Both the position numbers and the translations under genes were made by a program. Shown in pieces: positions 50,701 through 60,715 of a stretch of 64,000 bases of DNA (position 1 is its first letter; each line of letters starts with the position of its first letter). Source of the stretch: Hormiphora californensis (Eukaryota; Ctenophora; Tentaculata; Cydippida; Pleurobrachiidae); NCBI GenBank assembly GCA_020137815.1, contig CM035354.1, positions 7,063,987 to 7,127,986 on the forward strand. The letters are read 5' to 3'. The notes below the pieces were generated by a model. That model ran no database searches, was not told the origin of the DNA, and saw nothing but the letters and a program-made list of their open reading frames with translations.

Positions 50701-51798
50701 TCTGGGCTTCCTGTCAATATCAAGGTGCGAATTTAAAAAATCAATGTCAGGGAGGTTCAGTGCTGTTACAGAAACTCATCACGTGAAAACTTGGCCGCCA
50801 TGTAGCCAATTCAGAGATTTCTATATTCGATTGGAGTAATCACCCTTGGGCGACGTTGGGTAAAGCTATCAGTAGTCGTTGATTGGCTCGCTTGAACACG
50901 TTGGCGTAATCTGTAATATTCTCTAGCCTGCTCTCTGACAGCAGCAGATCTTTCGGACCCAGATGACCGTTGCCGAATAGCGCTTGGGGTTGAAGAGTTA
51001 GACATCAGGACAAAAGTAAAAGAATGCACGTGCAGAATTTAATTTCCCTTAGTACCCAAAACTGCAACTGGGAGTGAGGTTTCTAAGTTGCTCTAATAAT
51101 TGCACGTGCAGGTGTAGTTGCTAGGTGATGTAGCACTGACAATTTGAATAGTAAGTAGTATGATTGTATATAGTAACGTACCGGTACCGTAAACTGTCCC
51201 CATAGAGATTTTAGTAAATTCCTGGTTGACACAAGAATACACCCCATTTTCGGCAGCATCGTAAGAACCAGTGAGAGATATTACTTTCTCGGTCTAAATA
51301 AGTGTGTTACGTTGTTAAGTAACATTATAGGTATTGGAGTGAGTCTCACAGGGACATACTTGTCATGTACAATTATAACCTTCCTTTACATTAGGAAACA
51401 GGGTGGAGCAAGGCAAATACTTACACCGATCTTCGCTCCACTGTGGTACATAATAATGGAAGAAGCATACCCACAAGATACTTGTGGGTTATCTTCTGGG
51501 GTGCCACCTCGCCGCATAAAATTTGTTCCATCTTCTGTCAGATGTAGCACTCTAGTTCCAAGAACACAGGTAACTGCATAAGATTAACTGTAAAGCTCCT
51601 TTTAGGGTTAAAATACTTGTTACTTAGCAACCACCCTTGTTAAAATTCTCTTTACTTAGCAACCATCCTTGTTACTTAGCAACCATCCTTGTTACTTAGC
51701 AACCAACCCTGTTACCTAGCAACCAACCCTGTTACTTAGCAACCATCAGATAATTCCTTACCTGTACAGAAAAGGACAAGTAATTGCTTTAGCCCCAT
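38760..51798 (-). CDS. Giant Ig/sushi single-pass receptor, about 2,376 aa
   Basis: Exons: 51798-51762, 51573-51425, 51293-51182, 50479-49922, 49806-49228, 49103-48968, 48686-48581, 48306-47975, 47798-47253, 47116-45965, 45830-45562, 45346-45052, 44910-44365, 43331-43161, 43050-42913, 42042-41945, 41880-41652, 41474-41286, 41102-40902, 40765-40010, 39862-39644, 39496-39359, 39188-39114, 38860-38760. Phases agree except one base in 48306-47975. A signal peptide (MGLKQLLVLFCTVTCVLG) is followed by about 17 Ig-like domains (C..W..YxC), a short beta domain, two sushi modules, a segment ending in a furin-like RRKR, ephrin-receptor-like CxxC repeats, two more sushi modules, one TM (VLLVVCILLSLLIVVIIIL) and a 100-residue tail with a terminal IYDTI. 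It is a cell-surface receptor or adhesion protein. A role in allorecognition or immunity is speculation. Confidence 0.75.
42130..42322. mobile_element. Cloverleaf-like cruciform element A
   Basis: The terminal 13-bp inverted repeat TATGAACGTTTGT/ACAAACGTTCATA is followed inward by CGCGTTAT/ATAACGCG. Three arms fill the interior: AGTTGGCTGTC-g-CCAGC with a GCGA loop (42160-42197), AGTTTAATCGCCC with a GGCA loop (42200-42229), and GGTTTAAATC/GATTTAAACC (42230-42291) around a GC-rich loop. Nearly all bases are paired. It lies in an intron of the Ig receptor. Confidence 0.65.
43395..44000 (-). pseudogene. Indel-riddled second copy of an Ig exon
   Basis: The sequence repeats that at about 44222-44900 (the two-Ig exon ending LAQALYVI and its 3' flank), starting with the same TATACTGC(T/A)GTAGACTTCACC. 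It has dozens of scattered single-base losses (for example GAGCCAATCAGG for GAGCCAAATCAGG). No frame survives. The match stops near 43985. The pattern resembles uncorrected long-read errors, so an assembly artefact is as likely as a decayed duplicate. Confidence 0.6.
44041..44203. mobile_element. Cloverleaf-like cruciform element B
   Basis: An outer stem AACTCCCTCCC/GGGAGGGAGTT (44041-44051 with 44193-44203) encloses three successive hairpins. They are CCTGTAAA..TTTACAGG (44068-44102), a 19-bp GCTGTAA..GGGTCCC arm with a TTC loop and one mismatch (44103-44143), and a perfect 16-bp TCAATAGACGCACTGC arm with a TCT loop (44144-44178). Loops are 3-4 nt. It lies between the receptor exon at 44365 and its degenerate copy. 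No tRNA A or B box was seen. Confidence 0.7.
50814..51004 (-). other. Open frame in receptor intron, uncertain
   Basis: A 63-codon minus-strand frame (MSNSSTPSAIRQRSSGSER to ITPIEYRNL-stop) is rich in Arg, Ser and Gln and could form a short helix (REQAREYYRLRQRV). It lies inside an intron of the Ig receptor. A short hairpin (TTCGCCCTACGGGCGAA, 50570-50586) and TGCACGTGCAG repeats (51024 and 51100) are nearby. It may be part of an unrecognised repeat element. There is no evidence that it is expressed. Confidence 0.2.
51612..51746. repeat. About 20-bp tandem repeat, six units
   Basis: Units of the form TTGTTACTTAGCAACCATCC recur with small changes through receptor intron 1, next to the signal-peptide exon. 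Each unit contains GTTACTTAGCAAC, itself close to an inverted repeat. Confidence 0.8.
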
Positions 51799-53400
51799 CT
51801 TTCAAATGTTCCTCTTGTTCTATACTAACAAGACATAACACAAAAGCAAGATAGACACACTATAGCTCTGGGGTGTGATGGAGGTGTGATATGTTTACAA
51901 GGGGGTTACAGCACTGGTAGCAACGCTTACACTTGTGAGTGGCTGCCGAGACAGTCATTACATACATGAGAATCAGCACTGAGCGGAAAAATGTAAACAT
52001 AGTAATAATTATATTATCATCTAGTACAACACTTAGTGTTCTAGTCTAGATCATACCAAAAAGGGGAGATGCTAGCACATCGGGGAGATAGAAGCTTTAC
52101 TTGAAAGAACTAATAAAGGATTGTTACATGGAAAATCATTTTACAATTACTAGATTGAGAAGGTTCAATAAGAGCTGAGTTGTGATGTAAATGATCAGAA
52201 GGTTCAGCAAGTGAGTTTGTTTTGTTCGAACCCTTTTTTCCTCGAGCGGGACGTAGTGAGACAGGGTCGAACAGGGCAACGAAAGAGTCTAATGCAGTCA
52301 AACAAAACAAAACAAACGGCAAACAAACAGAACATCTCGTGTATAAGTAGCAGTAATCAAAACTAAGGAAATTTTAGTAAAAAATCGTCCACGTTTGCTT
52401 GAATATAAAAAAATTTACGTAGCCCAGTGGGAACCTAATCCACCCCTGGCCCTCCTCCCTTAAGTACCCAAATATACCCAAATGTAACCAAGTGTACTCA
52501 AATCTACCCAAGTGTTCCCATTCTTACCTATCAGGACAGTTCCTCTATAGTGGGTTTACTGATAAAACGAGGCGAGCTGCTGTCCGCTGCTGGTCGGCTG
52601 GCGATTTGTTTTAAAGTCCTCGACAACATACCCGGGTGTGCCTGCCCATAACGGGATACCGACCATGCAGCGTAAAACTGGAGTGTTCTCCTAATTCCCT
52701 TCACCTCTGACGGACCTAAAGATTAACTTTTTATTATAACAGGCGTGGTGGTGATTCAAAATGGCAGTTGAAAATTCTGGTGCTGACAATGTCAGTGACA
52801 TTGTACCACATTCCACATGGAAATTTGCATGAATTTGCATCACGTCATTCTAGTCTGAGACGTATATCGTGGTGTAAAATTGGAAAGTCCCACCAGGAAT
52901 AGTCCAAATGTAAGAACAAGTTGTTAGCCATGCAAAATACCTTTCGACAGAGCCTTTCTCAGATCGACACATGCTCTTTCGATGGCAAGATGACCTTTTG
53001 AGATCAAATTAATTGTGTTTTCCAGTACAGCCTCCCGGGTAACATACTTGGTTAGCCCTGTAAATGGTGTGGTGTAATAAAAGGAACAAGTTAGATATCA
53101 ATGACAAGGATAGCATGAGCATGAAGTATCCTTTCGTGCCTGCGATTTCTTCCCTATATATGCTGGAATGCCGAATGCGGGCAGTTTCCCAAAAGGAGAG
53201 AGGGCTCTTTAGCAAAGGGCTCTTTGGTAAAGTAGAAAGTAAATGCGCCAAAAAAGCGTGAAGTGAGTGGTTTTTGTTGCTACATGCTGTACTGGGATTC
53301 AGCTCAGTTTACCAATACAACATGTGGTCGTTTGTTATGCTTGGTCAGCCCTGAGCCCTCCATCGCCACAATGGAGAAATGTTAGTGCCCGCGTGGGGGC
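51799..53400. other. Intergenic region upstream of the Ig receptor
   Basis: No convincing gene. Features are limited to short TACCCAA-type tandem repeats (about 52465-52530) and an AT-rich stretch at 52000-52400. Short open frames near 53000-53250 on both strands overlap each other and show no family resemblance. Confidence 0.45.
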
Positions 53401-53427
53401 GACAACAGTTGACTTGACCCCCGGCCC

Positions 53428-53658
53428 GAACATTAGCACGACTGCTAAATTTCGCAATTACGTACTGTGGGGTGGACACGTTTGGACCATTCCCCCCCCC
53501 CCCCCCCCCCCGGGTGGATTCACCCGGGTCATCTTTTTAGCACGTGTACAATTATTCTTGTTGTTTGCCATTTGTTGCTTTACAGTGCAGCAAGTAGCAC
53601 GTTATAAGAGGGTCTGAGTCTGTTATGCGCATCTAGCTCTTTAGAGTTCTAAAAAGCT
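53428..53658 (+). repeat. Left copy of direct repeat flanking the GPCR gene
   Basis: Blocks such as GACTGCTAAATTTCGCAATTACG (about 53439), TTGCTTTACAGTGCAGCAAGTAGCAC and CATCTAGCTCTTTAGAGTTCTAAA (about 53629-53652) recur in the same order and orientation at 57945-58195. A foldback insertion at 53659 interrupts this copy. Its last part (ATATGCACAACATATAACTC) resumes at 54413. A run of 18 C lies near 53493. Confidence 0.75.
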
Positions 53659-54412
53659 AACGGGTGACAACTAAAAATTGTTACTAATTTAAAACAGCTG
53701 TATAATTTTTCCCTTTTGAGATACAGCTTCGGGCCAGTGATAGAACGATTTTTCGGACAATTTTGAATCATGATAACATAACGGCGATGACTAAAACGTT
53801 CATTCTCATAGCGATATCGGATCATTTCCTCTTGCCCCACCAAAGCATATAGTACGGAGATTTGAAATTTCTATGTTATCAGAAACGACCTTCCCGATGA
53901 GATAGAATTCTCATAATTGGAAGTCTGGTTGTTCATGCCATAACCAACATAACTGCCAAGTTTGAAGATTTTGGCTGATTAGGAAGTTGGGTTTCCACGG
54001 TCATTAATGTTTCGAGAGATGTCGAAATGGCGATTTCTCAAATTACCTGTAAACTAGGCTTTGTTACAGAAGATTCTGATCAGGAATTGAGATTTATGAA
54101 GTTTGAAGCAAAGTTAATTTCGTTCAAAATTGTCTGAAAAATCATTCTATCACTGTCCCGAAGCTGTATTTCGACTAGAACAGGCGCTAGAGGTGCTAGA
54201 AAAACGTGTAGATTTCACAGACTATATACTTTGGTGGGGCAAGAGGAAATGATCCGATATCGCTATGAGAATGAACGTTTTAGTCATCGCCGTTATGTTT
54301 TTCTGATTCAAAATTGTCTGAAAAATCGTTCTACTGGCCCGAAGCTGTATCTCAAAAGGGAAAAATTCTACAGCTGTTTTAAAGTAGTAACAATTTTTAG
54401 TTGTCACCCGTT
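53659..54412. mobile_element. Foldback element with AACGGGTGACAAC ends
   Basis: Ends AACGGGTGACAACTAAAAAT and its reverse complement bound two inverted arms of about 210 bp (53659-53870 and 54190-54412). The empty version of the site is visible in the sister repeat at 58140 (GAGCT-ATATATGCACAAC), compared with the occupied AAGCT-[element]-ATATGCACAAC. This shows a discrete insertion. No coding capacity; a MITE-type element. Confidence 0.8.
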
Positions 54413-54659
54413 ATATGCACAACATATAACTCTGTTGGGCAATGAGCTTTTAGAACAATATAAACTAGCGCAATGAATATAGCGCTGTTGATATAAAAAG
54501 GAACACTACGAATCGAAACGCAGTACCTTTTCGTTTTTCTAGTCTTATCTTTTAATGACAGGACAGCTATAGTAATTCTTCCTCAAATATTCTAACACGT
54601 CTCTCTCTCTCTCTCTCTCTCTCTTTGTCCATAATCAATACATCAATTGATTTTATAGC

Positions 54660-57600
54660 ATGCTGCTCACTACTGGTCTATTTCTTGGACTTTGCGGCGC
54701 ATTGTTTGTACCGGAGAACTGTCGGATTGAGGTGGATAAGGGATTCCTAAAGAAGAAATGTGATCCAGCGGGAGTTGTTATTCCCGGCTACAATCTGTAC
54801 CAATGTCACAACTCTGATAACTACTACTGGACCATGCGTTCCATTTCACACCGTGATGAATCTTGGATCCTGAACACAACGTGTCCTGAAGACCGGATAT
54901 CCTATGACATGTGTGGGTACATAGACACTGATCTCTCGACTGTTGGAGGAGTGGGATCAGGGGGTCCGATATGTGGCATACTCGGTTGTACAGTAAGCAC
55001 GTACGTGCAACCCCAGCTAGCCAGTGATATGTGTTCATATAACTTCAACTGTGGAAACTTTCAGGCTGACATCTTGCAAGATTACTGCCAGAAGAAGGAC
55101 AATTATATATGTGATGGGGTCTGCAATTCAGCCACCTGTAACGACGAGAATCATTGTAACGGATACACCTACGGGATGAAGTGTGGTGTCGCGGAAATAT
55201 ACCCCATGGTTGTGTGTTTCTACAATTACCCCTGGATTTGCAGAGGAGGATTGGACCAGGTTCAGAATACCTCAGCTTCTAACCGGTGTACTGATAGGCA
55301 GGATGATACTATCTACTGTCCAAGCTTATTCATCTCAACTATGACGTGCATGAAGGAGTACCACTACGAAGAGGTACCACTTTTCAACTTTACCCGGTGT
55401 AGCACTATCATCTGGAGTATCGATATGTGGTATATCATCCCTGAGGAGTATGTGCGGGGGAGATACAGTTACTTTCCCGTTTGTACCAACTTCATGGACC
55501 AAACGAACTGTAGTGACCCCGAAAGGATTGCCCTTTACTGTCCCATCAATGGGTACCGATCGAGCGTTGCAAAGATAATGGTGTGCGGAGAACTCCAGGA
55601 GAACTTGTGTGATGATGGTCTTGATACGTTGTGCGTCCAGCCATCAGAACAGTGCCGAATCCACAAACACCAGCTGTGCGATCTAAAATCTGACTGTGCC
55701 CGTTCAGTTGATGAGAGGCAGTGTGAAAGTGTCACCGCTAAAGGGCCGGGGTGCCAGAGAAAGTTGAGACCGGAGGAAGGGGCCACATCGATACCCATAG
55801 CATGGCTGATGGACGGTGTAGTGGACTGTGTGAATGGAGAAGATGAGGTGGAGGGGAACTGGGAGAAGTGTGGGAGTGGAATCTACACGAGGTTTGTGAC
55901 TGGAAATAGTGTATGTGAGGATGAGTTTGTGTGCCGGTTTGGTCCCACCACAATTATTCCCCGAAAGTTGTTATGTGATGGGATCAACACGTGTGATAGT
56001 GAGGATGGGGTTTGCCAGAAGCATGTTACGAAGGTATTTCAAAAGTCCATCAAACGAGCTTCTGATAAGTGGGTGAAGTATGTCGCGTTCTGTCAGTTTG
56101 GACTTGAGAGAAGAATGATAACTGAGGGTTGCGGAACAGTTCAATTCACACCCGTAGAAATGGGATCTATCTTCGGTGTTAACAAAGTTCCCCTCATCCA
56201 TCTACCGGATTTGGTGCGTAGCTGTAGATATTTCTTTGGTGAGCAATATGTCTATCTGGCGTGTACTGGTCGATGTGGGAATACGGTGGGGTGCCCCCTC
56301 CAAAGCACACCCCTCAAAACAACATCCTGCCCCGATCAATACAAGAATAGAGTCTACACCCTCTTCAAGGAGACCTCCCTCACTTTCGTCCTACCGAAAG
56401 AGGACCACTTTATCCAGGAGCTGTTCGAGTGTGACAACGGCGGGTGTCTAGAGTACGAGAAAGTCTGCAACCTGGTGGACGATTGTGGCGATGGGAGTGA
56501 CGAGGGACGATGTATCAACCATTTCAAGTGTCTCAAATCCGGACAGTTTCTCTCTGTGGACAAGAAGTGTGATGGTGTGATTCACTGCTCTGACTACTCT
56601 GACGAGTGTAACAAGGATTGCTCCAAAGTGATCCTGACACCCCTTCTTAAAAGTATCGCCATAACTTTTGGCAGTACAGCCACGTTCCTGAACATCTGGA
56701 CACTGTTTCACAATATGAAGGACATCATAGTTGGGAAGATGAACCAGATAGCTCTCACCAACCATGTCCTGGTATCTATGGTTTGTGTCGGTGATGCCAT
56801 GACAGGGGTCTACCTTCTTCTCATCACTATCTCCGACTTTGTCCAGGGCGACAAGTACTGTCTCAACCAAACCACATGGCTATCCGGATGGCCGTGTGAC
56901 GCACTGGGTATCCTTAGCACTTTTGGAAGCTGTATCTCCGTTTACTCCATGACCTTTCTGAGTATCAGTCGGGCCGTGGGGATCAGGAGTAGCCTTCGTA
57001 CTCAAACCCTGCCCTGTGGCCCCTTCAAACTGGCTTCCATTCTAGGCATGTTTGCTGCCGCGGTTTCTAGCATGCCCGTGATCCTGACCAAGGCTAACAG
57101 CCGTCTGGAAGATATGTTTGTGAACGGTCAAACTTGGAGTAAGCAGCTTAAGTTGTTTGTGGGTGTCCAGGGGAAAGAAGAGCACTTGGAGGTTCTTGAG
57201 GGGTACTATGGACGGTTTCTGAAGATCAAAAGGGACAGTGAGGTAATGAGGTGGGACAAGATAACTTCTTTAGTTCGTGGCATGTACACAACAGACTACG
57301 GTAACTTGGAGGGACTGAACAATCTAGTTGGTTTCTATGGTAATGAAGGGGTTTGCTTATTCAAATACTTTGTACTCCCCGATGACCCCCAATTTATCTT
57401 TGTCTTGGCCTTTAAAGTGCTCAACATCTCCTGTCTGGCTACGATTTGTTTCTGCTACCTTGTCATTAATTACTACACAAGGCAGAGCGTTCAGAGGTTG
57501 ATGGCGGCGGCACCTGCCGGAGAAAACCATGTCAACCCAGCGATGAAGCAACGTCTCAAACAACAACAGAAGACCCAAAGAAAAGTCACGCTCATCATTG

Positions 57601-57941
57601 CGACAGATTTGATGTGCTGGCTACCCATGATGATCACATCTTGCTTCCACATGGCAGAGGTGATTGATGCAACATCGTACTACGACATATTTTCTGTCAT
57701 CCTCCTACCCATCAACTCGGTGATAAATCCTATGTTGTACAGCGACAAAGTTTACAGCATGGCCCGAAGTATGGGAGCTAGAGGTTACATCTGGAAGGCC
57801 GGCTACGATTACATCCGGGCCAAGATGAAACGGGTGGTGCCAAATGTTGAAATTGAGATGTATGATCTACCTCACCCCCATCCACCACCTCCTCCTCCTA
57901 AATTAACGACGACTACCATCGGATCCACACAGCAAGGGTGA
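54660..57941 (+). CDS. Intronless LDLa-domain 7TM receptor (GPCR), 1,093 aa
   Basis: A single exon of 1,093 codons. Residues 1-16 (MLLTTGLFLGLCGALF) are a signal peptide. The ectodomain (about 17-655) is Cys-rich with several LDLa-like modules (CDLKSDCARSVDERQC, CNLVDDCGDGSDEGRC, CDGVIHCSDYSDEC). The C-terminal third has seven hydrophobic helices: about 665-690, TM2 after LTNHVLVSMV, TM3 with the disulphide Cys (SGWPCDAL) and SISRAVGI at the DRY position, TM4, TM5, TM6 with CWLPMMI and TM7 with NPMLY. CWLP and NPxxY resemble the LGR/relaxin-receptor and snail GRL101 class, but no leucine-rich repeats were seen. The tail ends in a Pro-rich stretch (HPHPPPPPPK). An AATAAA near 58232 could be its poly(A) signal. 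The ligand is unknown. Confidence 0.85.
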   Translation: MLLTTGLFLGLCGALFVPENCRIEVDKGFLKKKCDPAGVVIPGYNLYQCHNSDNYYWTMRSISHRDESWILNTTCPEDRISYDMCGYIDTDLSTVGGVGSGGPICGILGCTVSTYVQPQLASDMCSYNFNCGNFQADILQDYCQKKDNYICDGVCNSATCNDENHCNGYTYGMKCGVAEIYPMVVCFYNYPWICRGGLDQVQNTSASNRCTDRQDDTIYCPSLFISTMTCMKEYHYEEVPLFNFTRCSTIIWSIDMWYIIPEEYVRGRYSYFPVCTNFMDQTNCSDPERIALYCPINGYRSSVAKIMVCGELQENLCDDGLDTLCVQPSEQCRIHKHQLCDLKSDCARSVDERQCESVTAKGPGCQRKLRPEEGATSIPIAWLMDGVVDCVNGEDEVEGNWEKCGSGIYTRFVTGNSVCEDEFVCRFGPTTIIPRKLLCDGINTCDSEDGVCQKHVTKVFQKSIKRASDKWVKYVAFCQFGLERRMITEGCGTVQFTPVEMGSIFGVNKVPLIHLPDLVRSCRYFFGEQYVYLACTGRCGNTVGCPLQSTPLKTTSCPDQYKNRVYTLFKETSLTFVLPKEDHFIQELFECDNGGCLEYEKVCNLVDDCGDGSDEGRCINHFKCLKSGQFLSVDKKCDGVIHCSDYSDECNKDCSKVILTPLLKSIAITFGSTATFLNIWTLFHNMKDIIVGKMNQIALTNHVLVSMVCVGDAMTGVYLLLITISDFVQGDKYCLNQTTWLSGWPCDALGILSTFGSCISVYSMTFLSISRAVGIRSSLRTQTLPCGPFKLASILGMFAAAVSSMPVILTKANSRLEDMFVNGQTWSKQLKLFVGVQGKEEHLEVLEGYYGRFLKIKRDSEVMRWDKITSLVRGMYTTDYGNLEGLNNLVGFYGNEGVCLFKYFVLPDDPQFIFVLAFKVLNISCLATICFCYLVINYYTRQSVQRLMAAAPAGENHVNPAMKQRLKQQQKTQRKVTLIIATDLMCWLPMMITSCFHMAEVIDATSYYDIFSVILLPINSVINPMLYSDKVYSMARSMGARGYIWKAGYDYIRAKMKRVVPNVEIEMYDLPHPHPPPPPPKLTTTTIGSTQQG

Positions 57942-57944
57942 ACA

Positions 57945-58195
57945 TTATTATGACTGCTAAATTTCACAACTACGCACCGTGGGGTGGATACGTTTTGGCC
58001 ATTTTTGTGTGACATTTGCTGCTTTACAGTACACGTAACCCAAACGTTCTGTCCGTTAAATCTCATGCTTTACAGTGCTGCAAATAGCACATAAGAGGCT
58101 CTGAGTCTGCTATGCATATCTAGCTCTTTAGAGTTCTAAAGAGCTATATATGCACAACATATAACTCCGTTGGGCTATTAGCTTTTAGAACAACT
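57945..58195 (+). repeat. Right copy of direct repeat flanking the GPCR gene
   Basis: It repeats, in order and orientation, the blocks at 53428-53658 and 54413-54470: GACTGCTAAATTTCACAACTACG, TTTGCTGCTTTACA, TAGCTCTTTAGAGTTCTAAA and GCACAACATATAACTC. It begins four bases after the receptor stop codon and ends inside the ZNHIT2 3' end. Confidence 0.75.
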
Positions 58196-59711
58196 TATAT
58201 CCGAACTGTTTTTTCTGTTTTTTTCTGTTAACAATAAAAACTGAAAGTGGTAAAAGTAAAAACCTGTGTCGATGAGTTTATTGAAGAATAGCACCACAGC
58301 AGCGTCAACAGAATTCGGTATGTCAGGTCCTCGCCACAGTTTCACAACAGACGCACAATACTCATCTAGTAGTAGCCCTCTGTCAGGATACACCAACTCC
58401 ACAGTAATATACCCCAGCACAGCCTGAAATTATACCCATGCCGCATGAAATCTTTCGAGTTTTGGGTACCTAAAGTGAGTGGGCGATGTGTCCCCTCTTT
58501 CCCCTCTTTCCATTTCTCTTGATTCCCTTGCGCTTACCAGCACACTTTCAATTAATCAAGTTTGATTCTCATTTCTCGTCAAAGTTTAACTTTGCTTCTC
58601 ATAAAATCACAGGGAAATCTTACCATTAAAACAAGATAAACCATCTGTTCCGAAGGTTCTGATTTCAGAAGACTCTCCAATGATGGAGTTTTAGTTTTGG
58701 GGTACACCAAACAATCGCCTTTATCCCACCAGTGTACCTGGGCCTTCATTAGGCTCATTATTGATCCTGGAAATGAGGTTCTGTCAAAACGCCTTGTATT
58801 GTTTATACTTACAACAACAGCACAAAAAACGCCAAACATGGCAAAATAAAATGTCAATTTGAGCTGTTTCCGTGAGCCGCGCAGAAGTAAGGCACCGCTC
58901 CCACGCGAGTTATGCGCGCATGGGGGTTTCTTAACACAACTCAGTCACCGCGCCATCCGTTCATACCGGTCTGGACTGACTTCAGAAACGCTTTTCTCTC
59001 TGCTTCAGTCAGAGTTTCCCAGAGCTCTTCTTCACTCTTCATTTCTAGGGAGGCCATCATCATTTCAAGATCAACCTCCTCATCGTGATCATCTTCCTCA
59101 TCGTGATCACCTGGGAAGATGCAAGTTGTTAGGGTCTACTGTCTAGATTCTCGTACGAATGGAGTATAAGTTGTTTTGTTATTAGAAACAGGGTCGAACA
59201 GGGCAAATAATGTTGATAAAATTGAGAATGTTCATTTATAACCCACCTTGTTCTTGTACACCAGTATGGGACCTCAGCAACACTTCCTCCATCTGTTTCT
59301 TCTTCTCCTTACTAACAACTGTGTGCTTCAACTCTTCCTCAACCTGTCAGGGGGGAGGATGTGATTCATCTAGGTATACGACCCCAATATGTTCCGTTCT
59401 AAGTCCGTTCTATGTCATGTTCCGTTTTTAACAAAGTTCGAACAGTTTTACAAAGGTAGGTAAAACCACTATTGGTGCCCTAGGAAGAAGTACTTTGATC
59501 TAAAACTGGGCAATAAGGTACGTGTCAAGAGATAAAGGACTCTACTTTGTATTAGTCAAGTCTGAATTACCCCCCCCCCCTGTACCTGTTCTTTGTAGAA
59601 GTGCTCTGAACAGGAGGCATGTGATTGGGATTTGTAGCAGGATAGGGAACAATAACCATGTTCACATCGAGGGCATTTGTATTGGGCACCATCGCCACAC
59701 CAGCACAACAT
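58178..59711 (-). CDS. ZNHIT2: Zinc finger HIT domain protein 2
   Basis: Exons 59711-59586, 59343-59247, 59110-58967, 58766-58624 and 58423-58178 join in phase to give 251 residues. The protein opens with a complete HIT zinc finger: CWCGDGAQYKCPRCEHGYCS, then CYKSQSHASC and SEHFYKEQV. An acidic linker (EEDDHDEEVD) and the conserved LWETLTEAERKAF block follow, then VHWWDKGD and a helical region. In other animals ZNHIT2 is an R2TP/HSP90 cofactor for assembly of the U5 snRNP. It is about 150 residues shorter than human ZNHIT2 (403 aa as I recall). The last frame runs into the direct repeat at 57945-58195 and stops at 58178, so the C-terminus may be lost or replaced. A weak donor at 58263 leaves room for an unseen exon. 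Confidence 0.8.
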
Positions 59712-59739
59712 TATATCGCTGTTATATGAGGTGGTGTTA

Positions 59740-60060
59740 GTACTTAGTATTGAGTTAGTGTTAGTATTGAGGTAGTAACATGAGGTAGTGTTAGTATTGA
59801 GGTAGTAACATTATGAGGTAGTGTTAGTATTGAGGTAGTAACATGAGGTAGTGTTAGTATTGAGGTAGTAACATGAGGTAGTGTTAGTATTGAGGTAGTA
59901 ACATGAGGTAGTGTTAGTATTGAGGTAGTAACATGAGGTAGTGTTAGTATTGAGGTAGTAACATGAGGTAGTGTTAGTATTGAGGTAGTAACATGAGGTA
60001 GTGTTAGTATTGAGGTAGTAACATGAGGTAGTGTTAGTACTGAGGTAGTAACATGAGGAA
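59740..60060. repeat. 30-bp minisatellite, left block
   Basis: About ten units of GAGGTAGTGTTAGTATTGAG-GTAGTAACAT run head to tail. It begins some 30 bp upstream of the ZNHIT2 start codon, so it occupies that gene's promoter or 5' UTR. Open frames of repeated Asn-Thr-Thr-Ser-Cys-Tyr-Tyr-Leu are artefacts. Confidence 0.95.
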
Positions 60061-60067
60061 GTGTTTC

Positions 60068-60715
60068 TTCTTCTTCTTCTTCGTAGAGGCTGTCTCAGCC
60101 CCGTGAGGGGCTGAGATGAAGGGATGTAGCACAATGGTTACGTTCCCCAGCCTTGAGGTACCCCGACCAGAAATACGGGATTTCTGGGGTGTACTTCTTG
60201 GAGTCGTAGTGTTTTCTACCTAGAGGACGGATGAGGGTCCTCGGGGTGTAGTAGTTTCTCCGCCCTTCGGTAAAACGTGACGGTTTTTTGGAAGGGCAGG
60301 TGGTGTCTTATGTCGTCTAAAGTCACGCACAGTTTATCGAATACTTCTTGTCGAAGTTTCCACAGTAGTGGGCATTCTGTGAGTGCGTGTTTGACAGTTT
60401 CGTCCTCCATCCCACACAGGTTGCAGGTTGAGGTTTTGACTTTTTTCAGTTTTTTCATATGGTAGTTTAGATTGCCATGTCCCGTGAGAAGGTGCGTGGC
60501 AGCTCTTAGATTACTTCTAGTCATGTTTTTCAGAGATTTCCCAAATCGGTCAGCCCATATCATATCCATGTGGTTAGATATTTTCCTGTTACCGGTTTTA
60601 ATCTTGTTCCTTAGGGCTGCATATGCTGCAGCTTTGGGGATTGGGATTAAGGTTTCTTCTGAAGTATTTTGAGCACCCTTTTTGGCAAGAGTGTCAGCAA
60701 GTTCTTTCCCATGAT
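60068..60715 (-). mobile_element. Non-LTR retrotransposon 3' end with RNase H domain
   Basis: The minus strand from 60715 reads HGKELADTLAKKGAQ (end of an RNase H fold), then HLLTGHGNLNYHMKKL and CNLCGMEDETVKHALTECP (a CCHC-like knuckle), ending HPEDPHPSSR-stop at 60216. The 3' UTR contains TCTCAGCCCC-TCAC-GGGGCTGAGA and finishes in a (GAA)n tail at 60067-60083. The 5' truncation and microsatellite tail are classic for LINE insertion. It splits the 30-bp minisatellite in two. Confidence 0.85.

Noticed and set aside
53428-58195. LTR retrotransposon, because direct repeats flank a long open frame
   Set aside because: The internal frame is an LDLa/7TM receptor with no gag, RT or integrase, and no primer-binding site or TG..CA ends were evident.
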